Shown: positions 17,154 to 26,330 of the stretch, piece by piece | Numbering within the stretch: the stretch's first letter is position 1 | Layout of the letters: each line of letters opens with the position of its first letter | Assembly (NCBI GenBank): GCA_016702705.1 | Contig: JADJDM010000015.1 | Span: 124,001-188,000, forward strand | Source: Bacteroidota bacterium | Lineage (GTDB): Bacteria; Bacteroidota; Bacteroidia; B-17B0; Aurantibacillaceae | DNA length: 64,000 nucleotides | Direction of reading: 5' to 3' | Translations under genes and position numbers: made by a program | The notes under the pieces: generated by a model | Database searches by the model: none | Seen by the model: only the letters and a program-made list of their open reading frames with translations | Told to the model about the DNA's origin: nothing

Positions 17154-17672
17154 TTGTTCTTTAAAAAAATTCTATTTTCAGTATTCACTATTTGTTTTCT
17201 TTCTATCGCAATACAATCAAATGCGCAAAAGAATAATGCAAAATGCATTTGTGCCGATTCATTAGTAGCTTTTGCAAAAAAACAATTAGGCACTAATTAT
17301 AATTACGCCAACTGTTCACCCGAAACAGGCTTTGATTGCTCGGGTTTTGTGCATTATGTATTTAAACATTTTGATGTACTTGCCCCGCGTTCTTCAAAAG
17401 ACTACGGGACATTAAAACCAGTTATAAAACCTGATTCTGCTCAAAAAGGTGATGTAATTGTGTTTACCGGGACCAATGCTAAAATCAGGAGTGCTGGGCA
17501 TGTTGGCATTGTTATTTCTAACCCCGGTGAGCAGCTTACTTTTATACATGCCTCTTCCAATAAAAAACACGGGGGTGTAATTATATCAACTTACATTTCT
17601 TCACCCTATTATGAGAAACGATTTCTTAAGATAATTCGTTTGCAAAATGTAGAAGTTACACCTTGTAACTAG
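17154..17672 (+). CDS. NlpC/P60-family cell-wall hydrolase
   Basis: A 172-residue secreted protein with a signal peptide (MFFKKILFSVFTICFLSIAIQSNAQ) and one NlpC/P60 domain. The catalytic Cys62 is in GFDCSGFVHYVF, His116 in SAGHVGIVI, and a third polar position in FIHASSNKKHGGV. Members are gamma-D-glutamyl-diamino-acid endopeptidases that cut peptidoglycan stem peptides; the substrate here is inferred from family. No ATG is available, and the signal peptide begins at TTG 17154. It follows the thioredoxin gene by 18 nt and is probably in the purK transcript. Confidence 0.85.
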   Translation: MFFKKILFSVFTICFLSIAIQSNAQKNNAKCICADSLVAFAKKQLGTNYNYANCSPETGFDCSGFVHYVFKHFDVLAPRSSKDYGTLKPVIKPDSAQKGDVIVFTGTNAKIRSAGHVGIVISNPGEQLTFIHASSNKKHGGVIISTYISSPYYEKRFLKIIRLQNVEVTPCN

Positions 17673-17779
17673 CAAATTCCCGACTCAAACTAATTTTTAA
17701 CAGCTTCTAAACAATACTGCTTTAAAAGCGCTAAAAACCTTACTTTAGTGTCTTTATTTTATTAGAGAAAGATTGTTTT

Positions 17780-18417
17780 ATGCAGGTTGTTAGCGACAGA
17801 GTTAGTATTTTAAATAAAGACGGAATTTTTAGTTTAGTTGTTTTGCCATTCGATAAAAAATGGAAAATAAACTTGATGTTTGTTTGGTTGTTGCTTTGGA
17901 CAATTAGCGGTGTGTTTTATATTTCATTATACGTAAACGCTTCGGGTGAAGCTGATTTTTATCGCTACCAGTATGACTTAGCGGTGAAACAAAATAAAAA
18001 AGATGTTTCGGTTAAGATTTATAAAGACATAGAAAAAAATCAACAGAAACGTTTATTCATTATTGGTTTACTTGCTTTTGGGCTTACTTCGAATACAAAG
18101 TGGGTAAAGCGTTCATCTTTAGAAAATACGGTAAAGAAAAACTTTGGATAAAAAACGGAATGTTATTCTATCAACGTGAAGTAAATAAAAAAGGAAAGAT
18201 AAAAGAATACAATCCACAACTCATCAACGATTTCGAATTAATAAAAGCGAATCATGGTGATTTTTTTGTGCAAATGCAAGAATCATTTTGGATGATTGAT
18301 GCAGAAAGATTAAACTTTACTTACGGAAGCAAAACAATAAAATTTGGAATTCAGCTTAACGATAAAGAAGCCGAAACTGTTTTTAAAGAATTAAAAAAAG
18401 AATTGAAAAAATATTAA
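17780..18417 (+). CDS. Membrane protein of unknown function, split by a 1-base frameshift
   Basis: Two overlapping frames form one gene. The first (17780-18151) has a cytoplasmic N-terminus, a transmembrane segment (INLMFVWLLLWTISGVFYIS), a short periplasmic loop and the start of a second membrane segment (LFIIGLLAF). The second (to 18417) has a soluble C-terminus (FIFRKYGKEKLWIKNGMLFYQRE). Adding one T to the four-T run at 18076-18079 joins them as GLLAFWAYFEYKVGKAF, completing the second helix. The corrected protein has about 212 residues. No family is recognised. It ends 1 nt before the M1 peptidase ATG, so the two form an operon. Confidence 0.7.
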
Positions 18418-18418
18418 T

Positions 18419-21400
18419 ATGAAGAAATTACTATTACTAATTTTTGTTGCAAGTACATTTGCAAGTATTGCACAAAACGAAGACGCACAATACCGTTCTG
18501 AGAAAAACGAATACTATTGGAAAAACAAAAAGCCTTATGATGGCTATTGGCAACAAGATGTATTCTATAACATCAAAGCAAGTGTTGATGATAAAACAGA
18601 CATTGTTTCAGGCTCTGAAGAATTAATCTATTATAATAATTCGCCCGATGATTTAACTTGTTTGTTTTTTCACTTGTACAGCAATGCAAATGCAAAAGGT
18701 TCCTATTTATCCGACCTTTACAAAAACAATAATTACAAATTAAAATACGGTAAGTACCGCGAGCAAGGCTTAGGGACAGAAGTAACTAGTTTAGAAGTTA
18801 ACGGAGTAAAAGCAAAAACCGAATTAGATAATACTGTTTTAAAAGTGTTTTTAGATAAACCACTTAAAGCTGGCGAATCAATTAAATTAAATATTGATTT
18901 TAAAACTTATTTCGATACAGAAACCATTCGTAACCGTATGAAATTATTTTCATCGGGCAATGGCTACAAGCATTACGACATGGTGCATTGGTATCCTCGT
19001 ATTTCTGTTTACGATAAAAAATTTGGATGGGATACCGACCAGCACATGGACCATGAGTTTTATGGTGACTTCGGGGCATTTCATGTGGAGATAACTGTTC
19101 CTAACAATTATATTTTAGATGGTACAGGGGCAATGATAAATGAGCCAGAAGTATTGCCAATTCCTTTACGCGAGAAATTAGACATTTCGAATTTTAAAAA
19201 GAAAGCATGGAATTCTCCTGCGGATGAAATGATTAAACCTGATGGTACAACAAAAACTTGGAAGTTCTCGGCAATTAACGTTCATGATGTTGCCTACACC
19301 TTTGACCCAACTTATCGTATTGGCGAAACACATGTTGGAAATATCCGTTGCATTGCATTGGCTCAAGAGTCGCATGCTGCGGGTTGGGTAAATGCATCTA
19401 AGTATGTTGCAAAAATTATTGAAACAAACTCTTACAGTATTGGTTTATATGCTTATCCAAAAATGATTGCTGCTGATGCGCAAGATGGAATGGAATACCC
19501 AATGATTACTTTGGATGGCGGTTATGATCCTGAATTTAGAAGTTTATTTATTCATGAAATTTCGCACAACTGGTTTTTTGGAATGATTGGTACAAACGAA
19601 ACCTATCGTGCATTTATGGATGAAGGCTTCACACAATTTTATACTGCAGATACATGGGAAAATATTGAAGGCAGATATGAAAAAGAATACGGAAGCAACT
19701 CTAACTATATCGACAAATACAAAAAACCAATTAAAACACGTGAGGCTAATGCATTCTTAAGTTATTACAACTCTGCCATTAAAGGTGATGAAGTAACATT
19801 AAACACACACAGCGATGGCTTTAACGGCGGCATTCGACATGGAGGTGGTTACGGACAAGTTTATACAAAAACCGCAACCATGCTTTATAACTTAAAATAT
19901 GTTCTAGGTGATAGTTTATTTAATGATTGTATCCAAAATTATTTTGACCAATGGAAAATTGCACATCCATATCCAGAAGATTTTAGAAACTCAGTTATTG
20001 CAACAAGTAAAATGGATTTAAATTGGTTTTTTGACGCCTGGTTAGAAACCAACAAAACAATTGACTACGGCATTACAAAAGTAAAACGCATCAAAAAAAC
20101 GAATGATTATAAAATCACTTTTAAACGTTATGGTATGCAAATGCCAATTGATTTTACTGTTTACTCAAAAGATTCATCAGCAAAAAGTTTTTACATACCT
20201 AACACTTGGTACGAGAAAAAAACGAAGTCAACTATTTTGCCTCGTTGGATTGGTTGGGATAAAGTAAAACCAGTTTATACAGCAACAGTAACCATACCAG
20301 GTGGAATAGACCGTGTAGTAATTGACACAACCAATCGCCTTGCTGATATTAATATGATTAATAACTCGAGCAAGAAAAATGTTTCAATAAGTTTTGATTC
20401 CAAAGTTTGGAATATGCCTGATAGAACTAATTACGAAGTATTCGTAAGACCAAGTGTTTGGTACAATGGTTTTGATGGATTAAAATTTGGAATGCATGCA
20501 AACGGAAATTATTTAAACTACAAACATATTTTTGATGCAACACTATGGTTTAGCTCTGGCGTTGGACAATCCTACTTAACCGACCAACACATCAACAGTC
20601 ATGATTTTGTTTCTGTGTTACTCAACTACAAAACAGCAACTGATAAGTTCATGAAGAAAAGCACGTTCAGCGCAAGCCTTCGTGAGTTAGATGGTTTAAG
20701 TGCAGCATCGGTAACATTTGAAAAGAAAAGTAACAATGAAAAAAATCGTTTCACTGTAAATTTAAAAAGTATGTTGCGCGATGTGGATAACGATGTAACC
20801 TATTTAATTTACAAAAACCATTGGATAGAAGGTAAACTAAACAACTCTACAAATATTACTTTTGAGCACGATTACTCTTACAAAAAAGGAGCTGGTAAAT
20901 TAGGAAGTACTTTAAGAACGCCATTTTTGTTTAGCGATTATGATTACTCCAACTTAAGCTCGTGGTGGATTACAAAAAGTAAATTCAAATACTTAAACAT
21001 TAACACACGTTTGTTTGCACAATTAGGAACAGGTACAAATGTGCCAATCGAATCACAACTATATGTTGCAGGTGCAAACCCAGAAGAATTAATGGAAAAT
21101 AAATACACGCGTTCGATGGGTTTCTTCCCTAATTTTGATTTTGGCGCTAAGACGGTCAACTTTGCTGCGGGCGGAGGATTAAACCTAAGAGGATATATGG
21201 GATATTTATTATACAGCGGAGATATTAGCGGAGTGCCACACTATAATTACAAAGGCATGAGCGGAACCTCTGCAAGTGTAGAAATTGAATTAGACAAATT
21301 ATTAAAATTAGATAAAGCATTTATTCGCAACACATTTAAGCTAACGCCTTACTTATTTGGAGATGCTGGTATTATTAATACTAACTACACCAACGAAGCA

Positions 21401-21592
21401 GTTAGAACAAGTGATATAATGGCAGATGCTGGTTTAGGTTTAGAATTAATTATTAAACGTTTTTGGAAACTACAAACCACCAAACCTTTAAGCATCCGTG
21501 CCGACTTCCCAATCTTCATCAATCGTTTACCTTATGCAGAAAAAGATTACCTGCAATTTAGATGGATGATTGGAGTGAATAGGGCGTTTTAG
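18419..21592 (+). CDS. M1-family metallopeptidase (secreted aminopeptidase)
   Basis: A 1057-residue zinc peptidase with a signal peptide (MKKLLLLIFVASTFASIAQ). It has an N-terminal beta-saddle domain and the gluzincin site HEISHNWFFG (zinc ligands His379 and His383, catalytic Glu380). Glu402 lies in the downstream FMDEGF, the standard HExxH-x18-E spacing. A GMEYP exopeptidase motif (DGMEYPMITL) precedes the HExxH motif as in M1 aminopeptidases. The last 400 residues are a beta-strand-rich region that resembles an outer-membrane barrel or a large beta domain, ending FRWMIGVNRAF, so the peptidase may be outer-membrane bound. The substrate is unknown. Confidence 0.88.
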   Translation: MKKLLLLIFVASTFASIAQNEDAQYRSEKNEYYWKNKKPYDGYWQQDVFYNIKASVDDKTDIVSGSEELIYYNNSPDDLTCLFFHLYSNANAKGSYLSDLYKNNNYKLKYGKYREQGLGTEVTSLEVNGVKAKTELDNTVLKVFLDKPLKAGESIKLNIDFKTYFDTETIRNRMKLFSSGNGYKHYDMVHWYPRISVYDKKFGWDTDQHMDHEFYGDFGAFHVEITVPNNYILDGTGAMINEPEVLPIPLREKLDISNFKKKAWNSPADEMIKPDGTTKTWKFSAINVHDVAYTFDPTYRIGETHVGNIRCIALAQESHAAGWVNASKYVAKIIETNSYSIGLYAYPKMIAADAQDGMEYPMITLDGGYDPEFRSLFIHEISHNWFFGMIGTNETYRAFMDEGFTQFYTADTWENIEGRYEKEYGSNSNYIDKYKKPIKTREANAFLSYYNSAIKGDEVTLNTHSDGFNGGIRHGGGYGQVYTKTATMLYNLKYVLGDSLFNDCIQNYFDQWKIAHPYPEDFRNSVIATSKMDLNWFFDAWLETNKTIDYGITKVKRIKKTNDYKITFKRYGMQMPIDFTVYSKDSSAKSFYIPNTWYEKKTKSTILPRWIGWDKVKPVYTATVTIPGGIDRVVIDTTNRLADINMINNSSKKNVSISFDSKVWNMPDRTNYEVFVRPSVWYNGFDGLKFGMHANGNYLNYKHIFDATLWFSSGVGQSYLTDQHINSHDFVSVLLNYKTATDKFMKKSTFSASLRELDGLSAASVTFEKKSNNEKNRFTVNLKSMLRDVDNDVTYLIYKNHWIEGKLNNSTNITFEHDYSYKKGAGKLGSTLRTPFLFSDYDYSNLSSWWITKSKFKYLNINTRLFAQLGTGTNVPIESQLYVAGANPEELMENKYTRSMGFFPNFDFGAKTVNFAAGGGLNLRGYMGYLLYSGDISGVPHYNYKGMSGTSASVEIELDKLLKLDKAFIRNTFKLTPYLFGDAGIINTNYTNEAVRTSDIMADAGLGLELIIKRFWKLQTTKPLSIRADFPIFINRLPYAEKDYLQFRWMIGVNRAF

Positions 21593-21613
21593 AAAGGAGA
21601 TAATTTTAATATT

Positions 21614-22222
21614 ATGAGGATACTATTATTAACTATTCAAATTGTAATTTATAGTATTAATTCCTTCTCGCAAGAAAAAGTCGATTCTATTAAAGTAATT
21701 TTCCTTCATGGAAGCAAGCCTGAGAAAAACCACAAAAACGAATACAAAACAGTAGGTGGTTTAAGAGGTGGGCATGTTGTAACACAGATTGACAGTAATG
21801 TTTATGGCTTTAATTACAAATCAAAAAGAATAAGGGTATTTCCACACCCATTTAATAAAAAAAGTGCCATGGACAAAGAAAGTGCGAACGAATTTGTTCA
21901 ACTAAAAAAAGGCGCCAAAATTACTATTGTAACAATACCTGTAAGTTCGGATGAATATAAAAGGATTAAGAACTTTTATGAAAGCAATGCAAACAAAGCT
22001 GATTTCGATTACGCATTTTTTGGTATGCGTTGCGCATCCACATGTTACAAAGGGCTTTCACTATGCAATGTTTACAAAAAATCATCCAATTTAAAATCAA
22101 TAAGAAAAGCATTTCATCCAAAGCAATTAAGAAAAAGACTTTGTAAAACTGCTCAACAAAAAGGTTATAAAGTGGAAGTAATGAAAGGAAGAGCTGGAAG
22201 AATTTGGGAGGGAGATAATTAA
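21614..22222 (+). CDS. Secreted protein of unknown function
   Basis: A 202-residue product with a signal peptide (MRILLLTIQIVIYSINSFSQ). The mature domain has a conserved-looking GGLRGGHVVTQIDSNVYGF segment and later YAFFGMRCASTCYKGLSLC. A histidine followed well downstream by a cysteine-containing motif recalls permuted papain-fold hydrolases (NlpC/P60-like), but I cannot assign the family. The C-terminus is strongly basic (KQLRKRLCKTAQQKGYK). It starts 21 nt after the M1 peptidase and is probably in the same transcript. Confidence 0.5.
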   Translation: MRILLLTIQIVIYSINSFSQEKVDSIKVIFLHGSKPEKNHKNEYKTVGGLRGGHVVTQIDSNVYGFNYKSKRIRVFPHPFNKKSAMDKESANEFVQLKKGAKITIVTIPVSSDEYKRIKNFYESNANKADFDYAFFGMRCASTCYKGLSLCNVYKKSSNLKSIRKAFHPKQLRKRLCKTAQQKGYKVEVMKGRAGRIWEGDN

Positions 22223-22249
22223 TTTCTATATTAGTAAAAAAACTTCTAA

Positions 22250-22606
22250 GTGGATAAAGAAACTGCAAAATACATTTTAGACTATTTTACAAATCTTTTA
22301 AATGACAAAGAGAAGCTTGCATTAAAACATTGGCATGCTAATACCAAAATTAATTCTGGAAACCCCAATAGTGAATACATATTAGCAAAAACAAATTTTT
22401 ACAAAAAAAGGAATTGGCTTACAGAAGACAAAAAAGCTCTTGAATTATTAAAAGATGGGTATGATAATTTTGAGTTAAATGTTGCGCAAAGAATTTTAGA
22501 AAACCATAGAGATGAAATTTCCCTAAATAATTGCAAAAAATGCGGAAAGCTTGCGAGAACGCCCCAAGCTAAACAATGTAGATTTTGCGGGAACGATTGG
22601 CATTAA
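22250..22606 (+). CDS. Hypothetical protein with C-terminal zinc ribbon
   Basis: A 118-residue product, mostly helical, ending in a treble-clef or zinc-ribbon motif CKKCGKLARTPQAKQCRFC (C-x2-C-x11-C-x2-C). It begins at GTG 22250; no in-frame ATG lies near. There is no signal peptide, so it is cytoplasmic. The zinc motif suggests nucleic-acid or protein binding, but no family is recognised. It lies 27 nt after the preceding secreted protein. Confidence 0.5.
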   Translation: MDKETAKYILDYFTNLLNDKEKLALKHWHANTKINSGNPNSEYILAKTNFYKKRNWLTEDKKALELLKDGYDNFELNVAQRILENHRDEISLNNCKKCGKLARTPQAKQCRFCGNDWH

Positions 22607-22682
22607 ATTTAAACTCTATAAAAATTAAATAAATCCGTTTCCCATATTAATCCTTAATTTATTAAAACAAAAATCCCCAACC

Positions 22683-23297
22683 ATGAAAACACTAACCCTA
22701 CTCTTCATTCTCCTAATCACCACATCAATTGCCCAAAACAAACAAAGCATCATTATTGGTGAAGACTTTGATGGTATGAGCAGTTATAAATGGCCAACGC
22801 AAAACGATGCTAAAATGAAAGCCGCAATTGATAACGACCATTACAATATTGATGTTAAAGTTGCAGGTAATGCAGGTTACTTTACTATTCCAGGTAAAAT
22901 TAATGAGAAGGGTGAGTATAATATTAAAACAAAAATTAGTAATTCGACTGTAGGTAAAGATGAGCACATGTTTGGTTTAGTGTGGGGAGCAAAATCAAAA
23001 GATGAGTGTTTTATATTTTTTATTAATACCGTAAAACAAATCTTTTCAGTTTACAAATACAGTGGAGGTAAAGCAACTGCCCTCCTACCCTGGACAAAAT
23101 GCCCTGAAATTAAAACCGATGGTTCAGCAAATGAATTAAGCATCATCACCATGAAAAGTAATTGGTATTTTTATATTAACAATAAAGCTCAAAAGAAAAC
23201 TCCTATGCAAGCATTTGCTGGTAATGAAATTGGCATTTACACGATGGGAAAAGTGAATATTAAAGTAGATGAGTTTTATGTGAGTAGTGAGAAGTGA
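22683..23297 (+). CDS. Secreted jelly-roll (concanavalin-like) protein
   Basis: A 204-residue product with a signal peptide (MKTLTLLFILLITTSIAQ) and a beta-sandwich pattern. EDFDGMSSYKW opens the domain, FGLVWGAKSKDECFIFFINTVKQIFSVYKY forms the central strands, and NELSIITMKSNWYFYINNKAQ and GIYTMGKVNIKVDEFYV close it. This layout is typical of LamG / DUF1080-type sugar-binding folds. No catalytic motif is seen; carbohydrate binding is inference only. Confidence 0.55.
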   Translation: MKTLTLLFILLITTSIAQNKQSIIIGEDFDGMSSYKWPTQNDAKMKAAIDNDHYNIDVKVAGNAGYFTIPGKINEKGEYNIKTKISNSTVGKDEHMFGLVWGAKSKDECFIFFINTVKQIFSVYKYSGGKATALLPWTKCPEIKTDGSANELSIITMKSNWYFYINNKAQKKTPMQAFAGNEIGIYTMGKVNIKVDEFYVSSEK

Positions 23298-23362
23298 TTA
23301 ATACATTTATAATTAATATTTCTTAATCGAAAATTAATTTCCAAAACGTGATTAATACATTC

Positions 23363-23617
23363 AACCCGTAGCCACGGGTTGTGAGTAAAGTAATTTCAAT
23401 AACCCTATATTACATACAGGGTTATTGTTGTTTAATCCCTTCGGGATTGCAGGAAGTAGTTTGCTTCTAATTTCCACAAAATGGCCCCTCATTTAAATTT
23501 CAACAATTGCGTCGAAAATTAACACGCATGAAAAGCCCAACGGGCTTTAATATAAATAACCCCGAATGCAATTTGGGGTGAAACAATAACAACAAACCAA
23601 CCCGCCTTAGCGGGTTG
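23363..23617. repeat. Array of six different small hairpins (REP-like), gene-free
   Basis: Six perfect short palindromes lie in 255 bp: AACCCGT/ACGGGTT (23363-23380), AATAACCCT/AGGGTTATT (23398-23426), AATCCC/GGGATT (23434-23448), AAAGCCC/GGGCTTT (23532-23548), ACCCC/GGGGT (23559-23579) and CAACCCGC/GCGGGTTG (23598-23617). The stems differ in sequence but share a CCC...GGG core. No reading frame crosses the region from 23298 to 23724. This resembles the mosaic REP elements associated with Y1/RAYT transposases, but none is encoded here. Confidence 0.7.
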
Positions 23618-23724
23618 AATAATAAGTGTCATCTTGCGGTAAATCCATTTTGTTCATCATAAACAATATAAAATCTATAAACGAAAATTATCTACTTTTG
23701 TATTGTAGAAAAAACAATCAACAC

Positions 23725-23952
23725 ATGAGCAGGTCATTAAAAAAGACTCCTATATCAGGTATTACAAAAGCCGAGTCTGAAAAAGAAGACAAGAGACTTG
23801 CTAATCGCCGACATAGAAGGGTTACTAAAATAGAAGTAAACAAAGGCGATGAAGTGGTTGGTAAACTAAAGGAAGTTTCTAATGTTTGGTCTTTTGAAAA
23901 AGACGGGAAACGTTATTTAAGAAGTATTTCTAAAAAAGATTTACGAAAATAA
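23725..23952 (+). CDS. Small basic protein of unknown function
   Basis: A 75-residue, very basic product beginning MSRSLKKTPISGITKAESEK, followed by KRLANRRHRRVTKIEVNKG and ending KDGKRYLRSISKKDLRK. Short proteins with this N-terminal pattern are widespread and uncharacterised. It has no signal peptide and could bind nucleic acid. ATG 23725 is preferred over an in-frame start at 23626 because a TACTTTTG box lies at 23693-23700, 24 nt before it. It converges on the SiaB-like gene with a 7-nt gap. Confidence 0.5.
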   Translation: MSRSLKKTPISGITKAESEKEDKRLANRRHRRVTKIEVNKGDEVVGKLKEVSNVWSFEKDGKRYLRSISKKDLRK

Positions 23953-23959
23953 TTTAGGC

Positions 23960-25048
23960 TCAACACCTAACCCTAATCGAAAAAAACATTTCCCCATTTT
24001 CGGTTTCCATAAAGTTGTATGAAAAATCATTAGCACTGGTTTTGGTTATTTCTAACAAGCCAATTCCAGCTCTTTCTTTAGGAGATTTAGAAATGTTTTC
24101 TTGATAATGTTTATCATAAGTATCGTTAAGCTGTTCAGCACTCATTTCCTTTATTAGGCTTAGCGTGGTTTTAAATTGTTCTACTTTGTCCCGCTCAATA
24201 TAATTGCCACATTCAATAACAAAAGAACTATCATCTTCAGTTATAGAAAAAATTCCTTCGGCAATTTCGTTTGTTTTTTTAGCATACTTCGAAGCATTTT
24301 TAATAAGCTCAATAAGTATTTGAATGGTTCTGCGTTCGCTCGGAGAAAAAACACCATCCGACATGAAATTTGTTTTCAAAATTTCAACTAGAGGTAGTAA
24401 CACTTCTCTTGACATATCACCTTTGTACAAAATAAGACAGTTCCTTTTTAAGAGAATGGCATATAAATCAACAATAGAAGCAATATTGACTTTAGGATTC
24501 TTTATTTCTTTCTTATCAATTATTTCAAGAGATAAAAAAAATTGGCGATGCGTTTCGTTTAATGAATTAAAACAATACTTAATTGGTAAACCCGATTTCC
24601 TAGCCATTTCAATTAACCCTAAACCTGCCCCGCCTTTCTTGGAAAAAGCTTTGTTTTCTAAAACATCAGCGTATAAATCGCGTAATTCATCAATATTTAA
24701 GGTGTTTATTTTATCTATGTTTTTTCCAAGGTTTACAATTTCTTCCTGCACAATCAAATTAGCAGAAGACAAAACAATGCGCTCGTTATAAACATTTATT
24801 TGAAAAAAATCGCGGTGATTTTCTGCTAACTTTTTTCGCTCTTCAGTATTAATTCCATGTCGCACAATATTTTGAAATGACTCAGCAATTAAAAAAGAAA
24901 CTTTATTTTTAAGTTTATTTAGTTCGTTTGAACTATCCAGATAGTATTCACTTATCTCAGTAAACTTATCTGTTATGGCATCATCAAAGGCGCCGAAATA
25001 TGATAAGAAAATTCTTTCCTCCTTTAAAAGCTTGAAAAGTGCGTACAT
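23960..25048 (-). CDS. Tandem SiaB/DUF6272-like histidine-kinase-type ATPase protein
   Basis: A 362-residue cytoplasmic protein made of two similar halves, each resembling the SiaB/DUF6272 GHKL-type ATPase domain. The first half has the N box SFLIAESFQNIVRHG and a glycine box KKGGAGLGLIEMARKSG. The second has IQILIELIKNASKYAK and KERAGIGLLEITKTS. SiaB is an anti-sigma-factor-antagonist kinase in a partner-switching system that controls aggregation in Pseudomonas; that role here is inference. No SiaA/C-like gene lies next to it. An in-frame TTG 8 codons upstream exists, but ATG 25048 is preferred. A TATATTTG box is at 25087-25094. Confidence 0.65.
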   Translation of the reverse strand: MYALFKLLKEERIFLSYFGAFDDAITDKFTEISEYYLDSSNELNKLKNKVSFLIAESFQNIVRHGINTEERKKLAENHRDFFQINVYNERIVLSSANLIVQEEIVNLGKNIDKINTLNIDELRDLYADVLENKAFSKKGGAGLGLIEMARKSGLPIKYCFNSLNETHRQFFLSLEIIDKKEIKNPKVNIASIVDLYAILLKRNCLILYKGDMSREVLLPLVEILKTNFMSDGVFSPSERRTIQILIELIKNASKYAKKTNEIAEGIFSITEDDSSFVIECGNYIERDKVEQFKTTLSLIKEMSAEQLNDTYDKHYQENISKSPKERAGIGLLEITKTSANDFSYNFMETENGEMFFSIRVRC

Positions 25049-25086
25049 CGAATTACAATTTAAAGCCAACAAAAAACGGCCTAATT

Positions 25087-25094
25087 CAAATATA
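25087..25094 (-). promoter_or_regulatory. Putative -7 promoter box of the SiaB-like gene (TATATTTG)
   Basis: Exact consensus on the minus strand, 38 nt before the ATG. No clear -33 element. Confidence 0.4.
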
Positions 25095-25245
25095 CAATTT
25101 TCGGGAGATTAAAACTAGCTTAAAAAAACCTTTGAGTTTTCGATGAATTTTTATCGATGAAATTACTCGCATTCTAATTACTATTTACTGAGCAATATCA
25201 TGCATTCAAATAACTTAAATCATTTATAAAAATCAATACCCAATA

Positions 25246-25253
25246 TAAATTTG
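25246..25253 (+). promoter_or_regulatory. Putative -7 promoter box of the beta-helix operon (TAAATTTG)
   Basis: Exact TAnnTTTG match ending 19 nt before the first ATG of the four-gene secreted-protein operon. No convincing -33 partner. Confidence 0.45.
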
Positions 25254-25272
25254 CAAAAGAAATATTTATATC

Positions 25273-26319
25273 ATGAGAAGTAGATTATTACTTACAGTTA
25301 CTGCGGCAATGTTCTCAGTTGCATCGTTTGGTCAAAAATTAGTAAACCTAATCCACAACGGAACTTCAACTTTTTACACTGGCAATTCCCCAGTTAACGA
25401 TGCAGTATCAGCCGCTCAATCTGGAGACACCATTTACATTCCGGGTGGAGGATTTAACATTAACACATTAAATATTGATAAAACACTTAGTGTTTTTGGT
25501 GTAGGCTATGATGCAGACTCAACAATTGCTACTGGTATTACCCAATTAAATGGTTCAATCGTACTAAAACAAGGCGCAGATAATTCGTTTTTACAAGGAT
25601 TCTATTTATCAAGTAATATCATATTTGGAACTAACCCTTCCGATGAAGTTGTAAACAATATTACTATTTCAAGAATAAACATGAACTCAATTTACTTATC
25701 ATCAAGTGGAAGTAATGCTTCCGCATCAAATAATATTATATTAACTGAAAATTGGTTTAGAAGTGAAATTGCTGCAGGTTATGTAACTGGATTAGTAGTA
25801 AGTAAAAATTTTATTTCACAAGGATTTAGGTATGCAAGCAATTGCTTATTCACAAACAATATCTTTTTCGGTGGTTATTGTGGAGGAGGTCCACTCTCAG
25901 GTGTAGACAATTGTCTTTTCCAAAACAATTACTTTTATGTTGGCTTTGGTCCATGCGGTGGACAATATTTTGTTAGCGGAAACAGTAATCATTTCTCAAA
26001 CAATGTAATGAATCTAAATTGGTCGTTTCCTGATGGAAGCAATACTGGTTCAACCAATTGGTATAATATTGCTCCAAGTTCCTTCTTTGTTAATTGCCCA
26101 AGCGCAGGTTTAGATATGAATTACGATTTTCATTTACAAACTCCTGCAAGTTACATTGGTACTGATGGCTTTCAAGTAGGGGTTTACGGAACAAGTGAGG
26201 GATTAAAAGATGGTGCTGTATCAAAAAATCCACACGTAATACTTAAAAGCATTGCTCCACAAACAACACCTGCGGGCGATTTAAACATTAATATAACAGT
26301 TGGGGCTCAAGAACACTAA
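25273..26319 (+). CDS. Secreted beta-helix protein, paralog 1 of 3
   Basis: A 348-residue product with a signal peptide (MRSRLLLTVTAAMFSVASFGQ). It opens with a conserved SGDTIYIPGGGFNI ... TLNIDKTLSVFGVGYDADST block, followed by a parallel beta-helix of N- and F-rich rungs (NCLFTNNIFFGGYCGGG). It ends with the motif KNPHVI-LKS-IAPQTTPAGDLNINI-TVGAQEH shared with the next two genes. No T9SS sorting domain is present; the shared C-terminal motif may be an alternative sorting or assembly signal, which is inference. Genes 1-3 and the T9SS gene after them are 11, 12 and 16 nt apart, so they form one operon. Confidence 0.75.
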   Translation: MRSRLLLTVTAAMFSVASFGQKLVNLIHNGTSTFYTGNSPVNDAVSAAQSGDTIYIPGGGFNINTLNIDKTLSVFGVGYDADSTIATGITQLNGSIVLKQGADNSFLQGFYLSSNIIFGTNPSDEVVNNITISRINMNSIYLSSSGSNASASNNIILTENWFRSEIAAGYVTGLVVSKNFISQGFRYASNCLFTNNIFFGGYCGGGPLSGVDNCLFQNNYFYVGFGPCGGQYFVSGNSNHFSNNVMNLNWSFPDGSNTGSTNWYNIAPSSFFVNCPSAGLDMNYDFHLQTPASYIGTDGFQVGVYGTSEGLKDGAVSKNPHVILKSIAPQTTPAGDLNINITVGAQEH

Positions 26320-26330
26320 TAAAAATACTT

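Noticed and set aside
23725..23952. Ribosomal protein S19 because of the N-terminal RSLKK
   Set aside because: Only the first few residues resemble S19; length and the rest of the sequence do not fit, and rpsS normally lies in the S10 operon.
24324..24791. 155-codon plus-strand frame opposite the SiaB-like gene
   Set aside because: It overlaps conserved ATPase motifs on the other strand and has no recognisable protein features.
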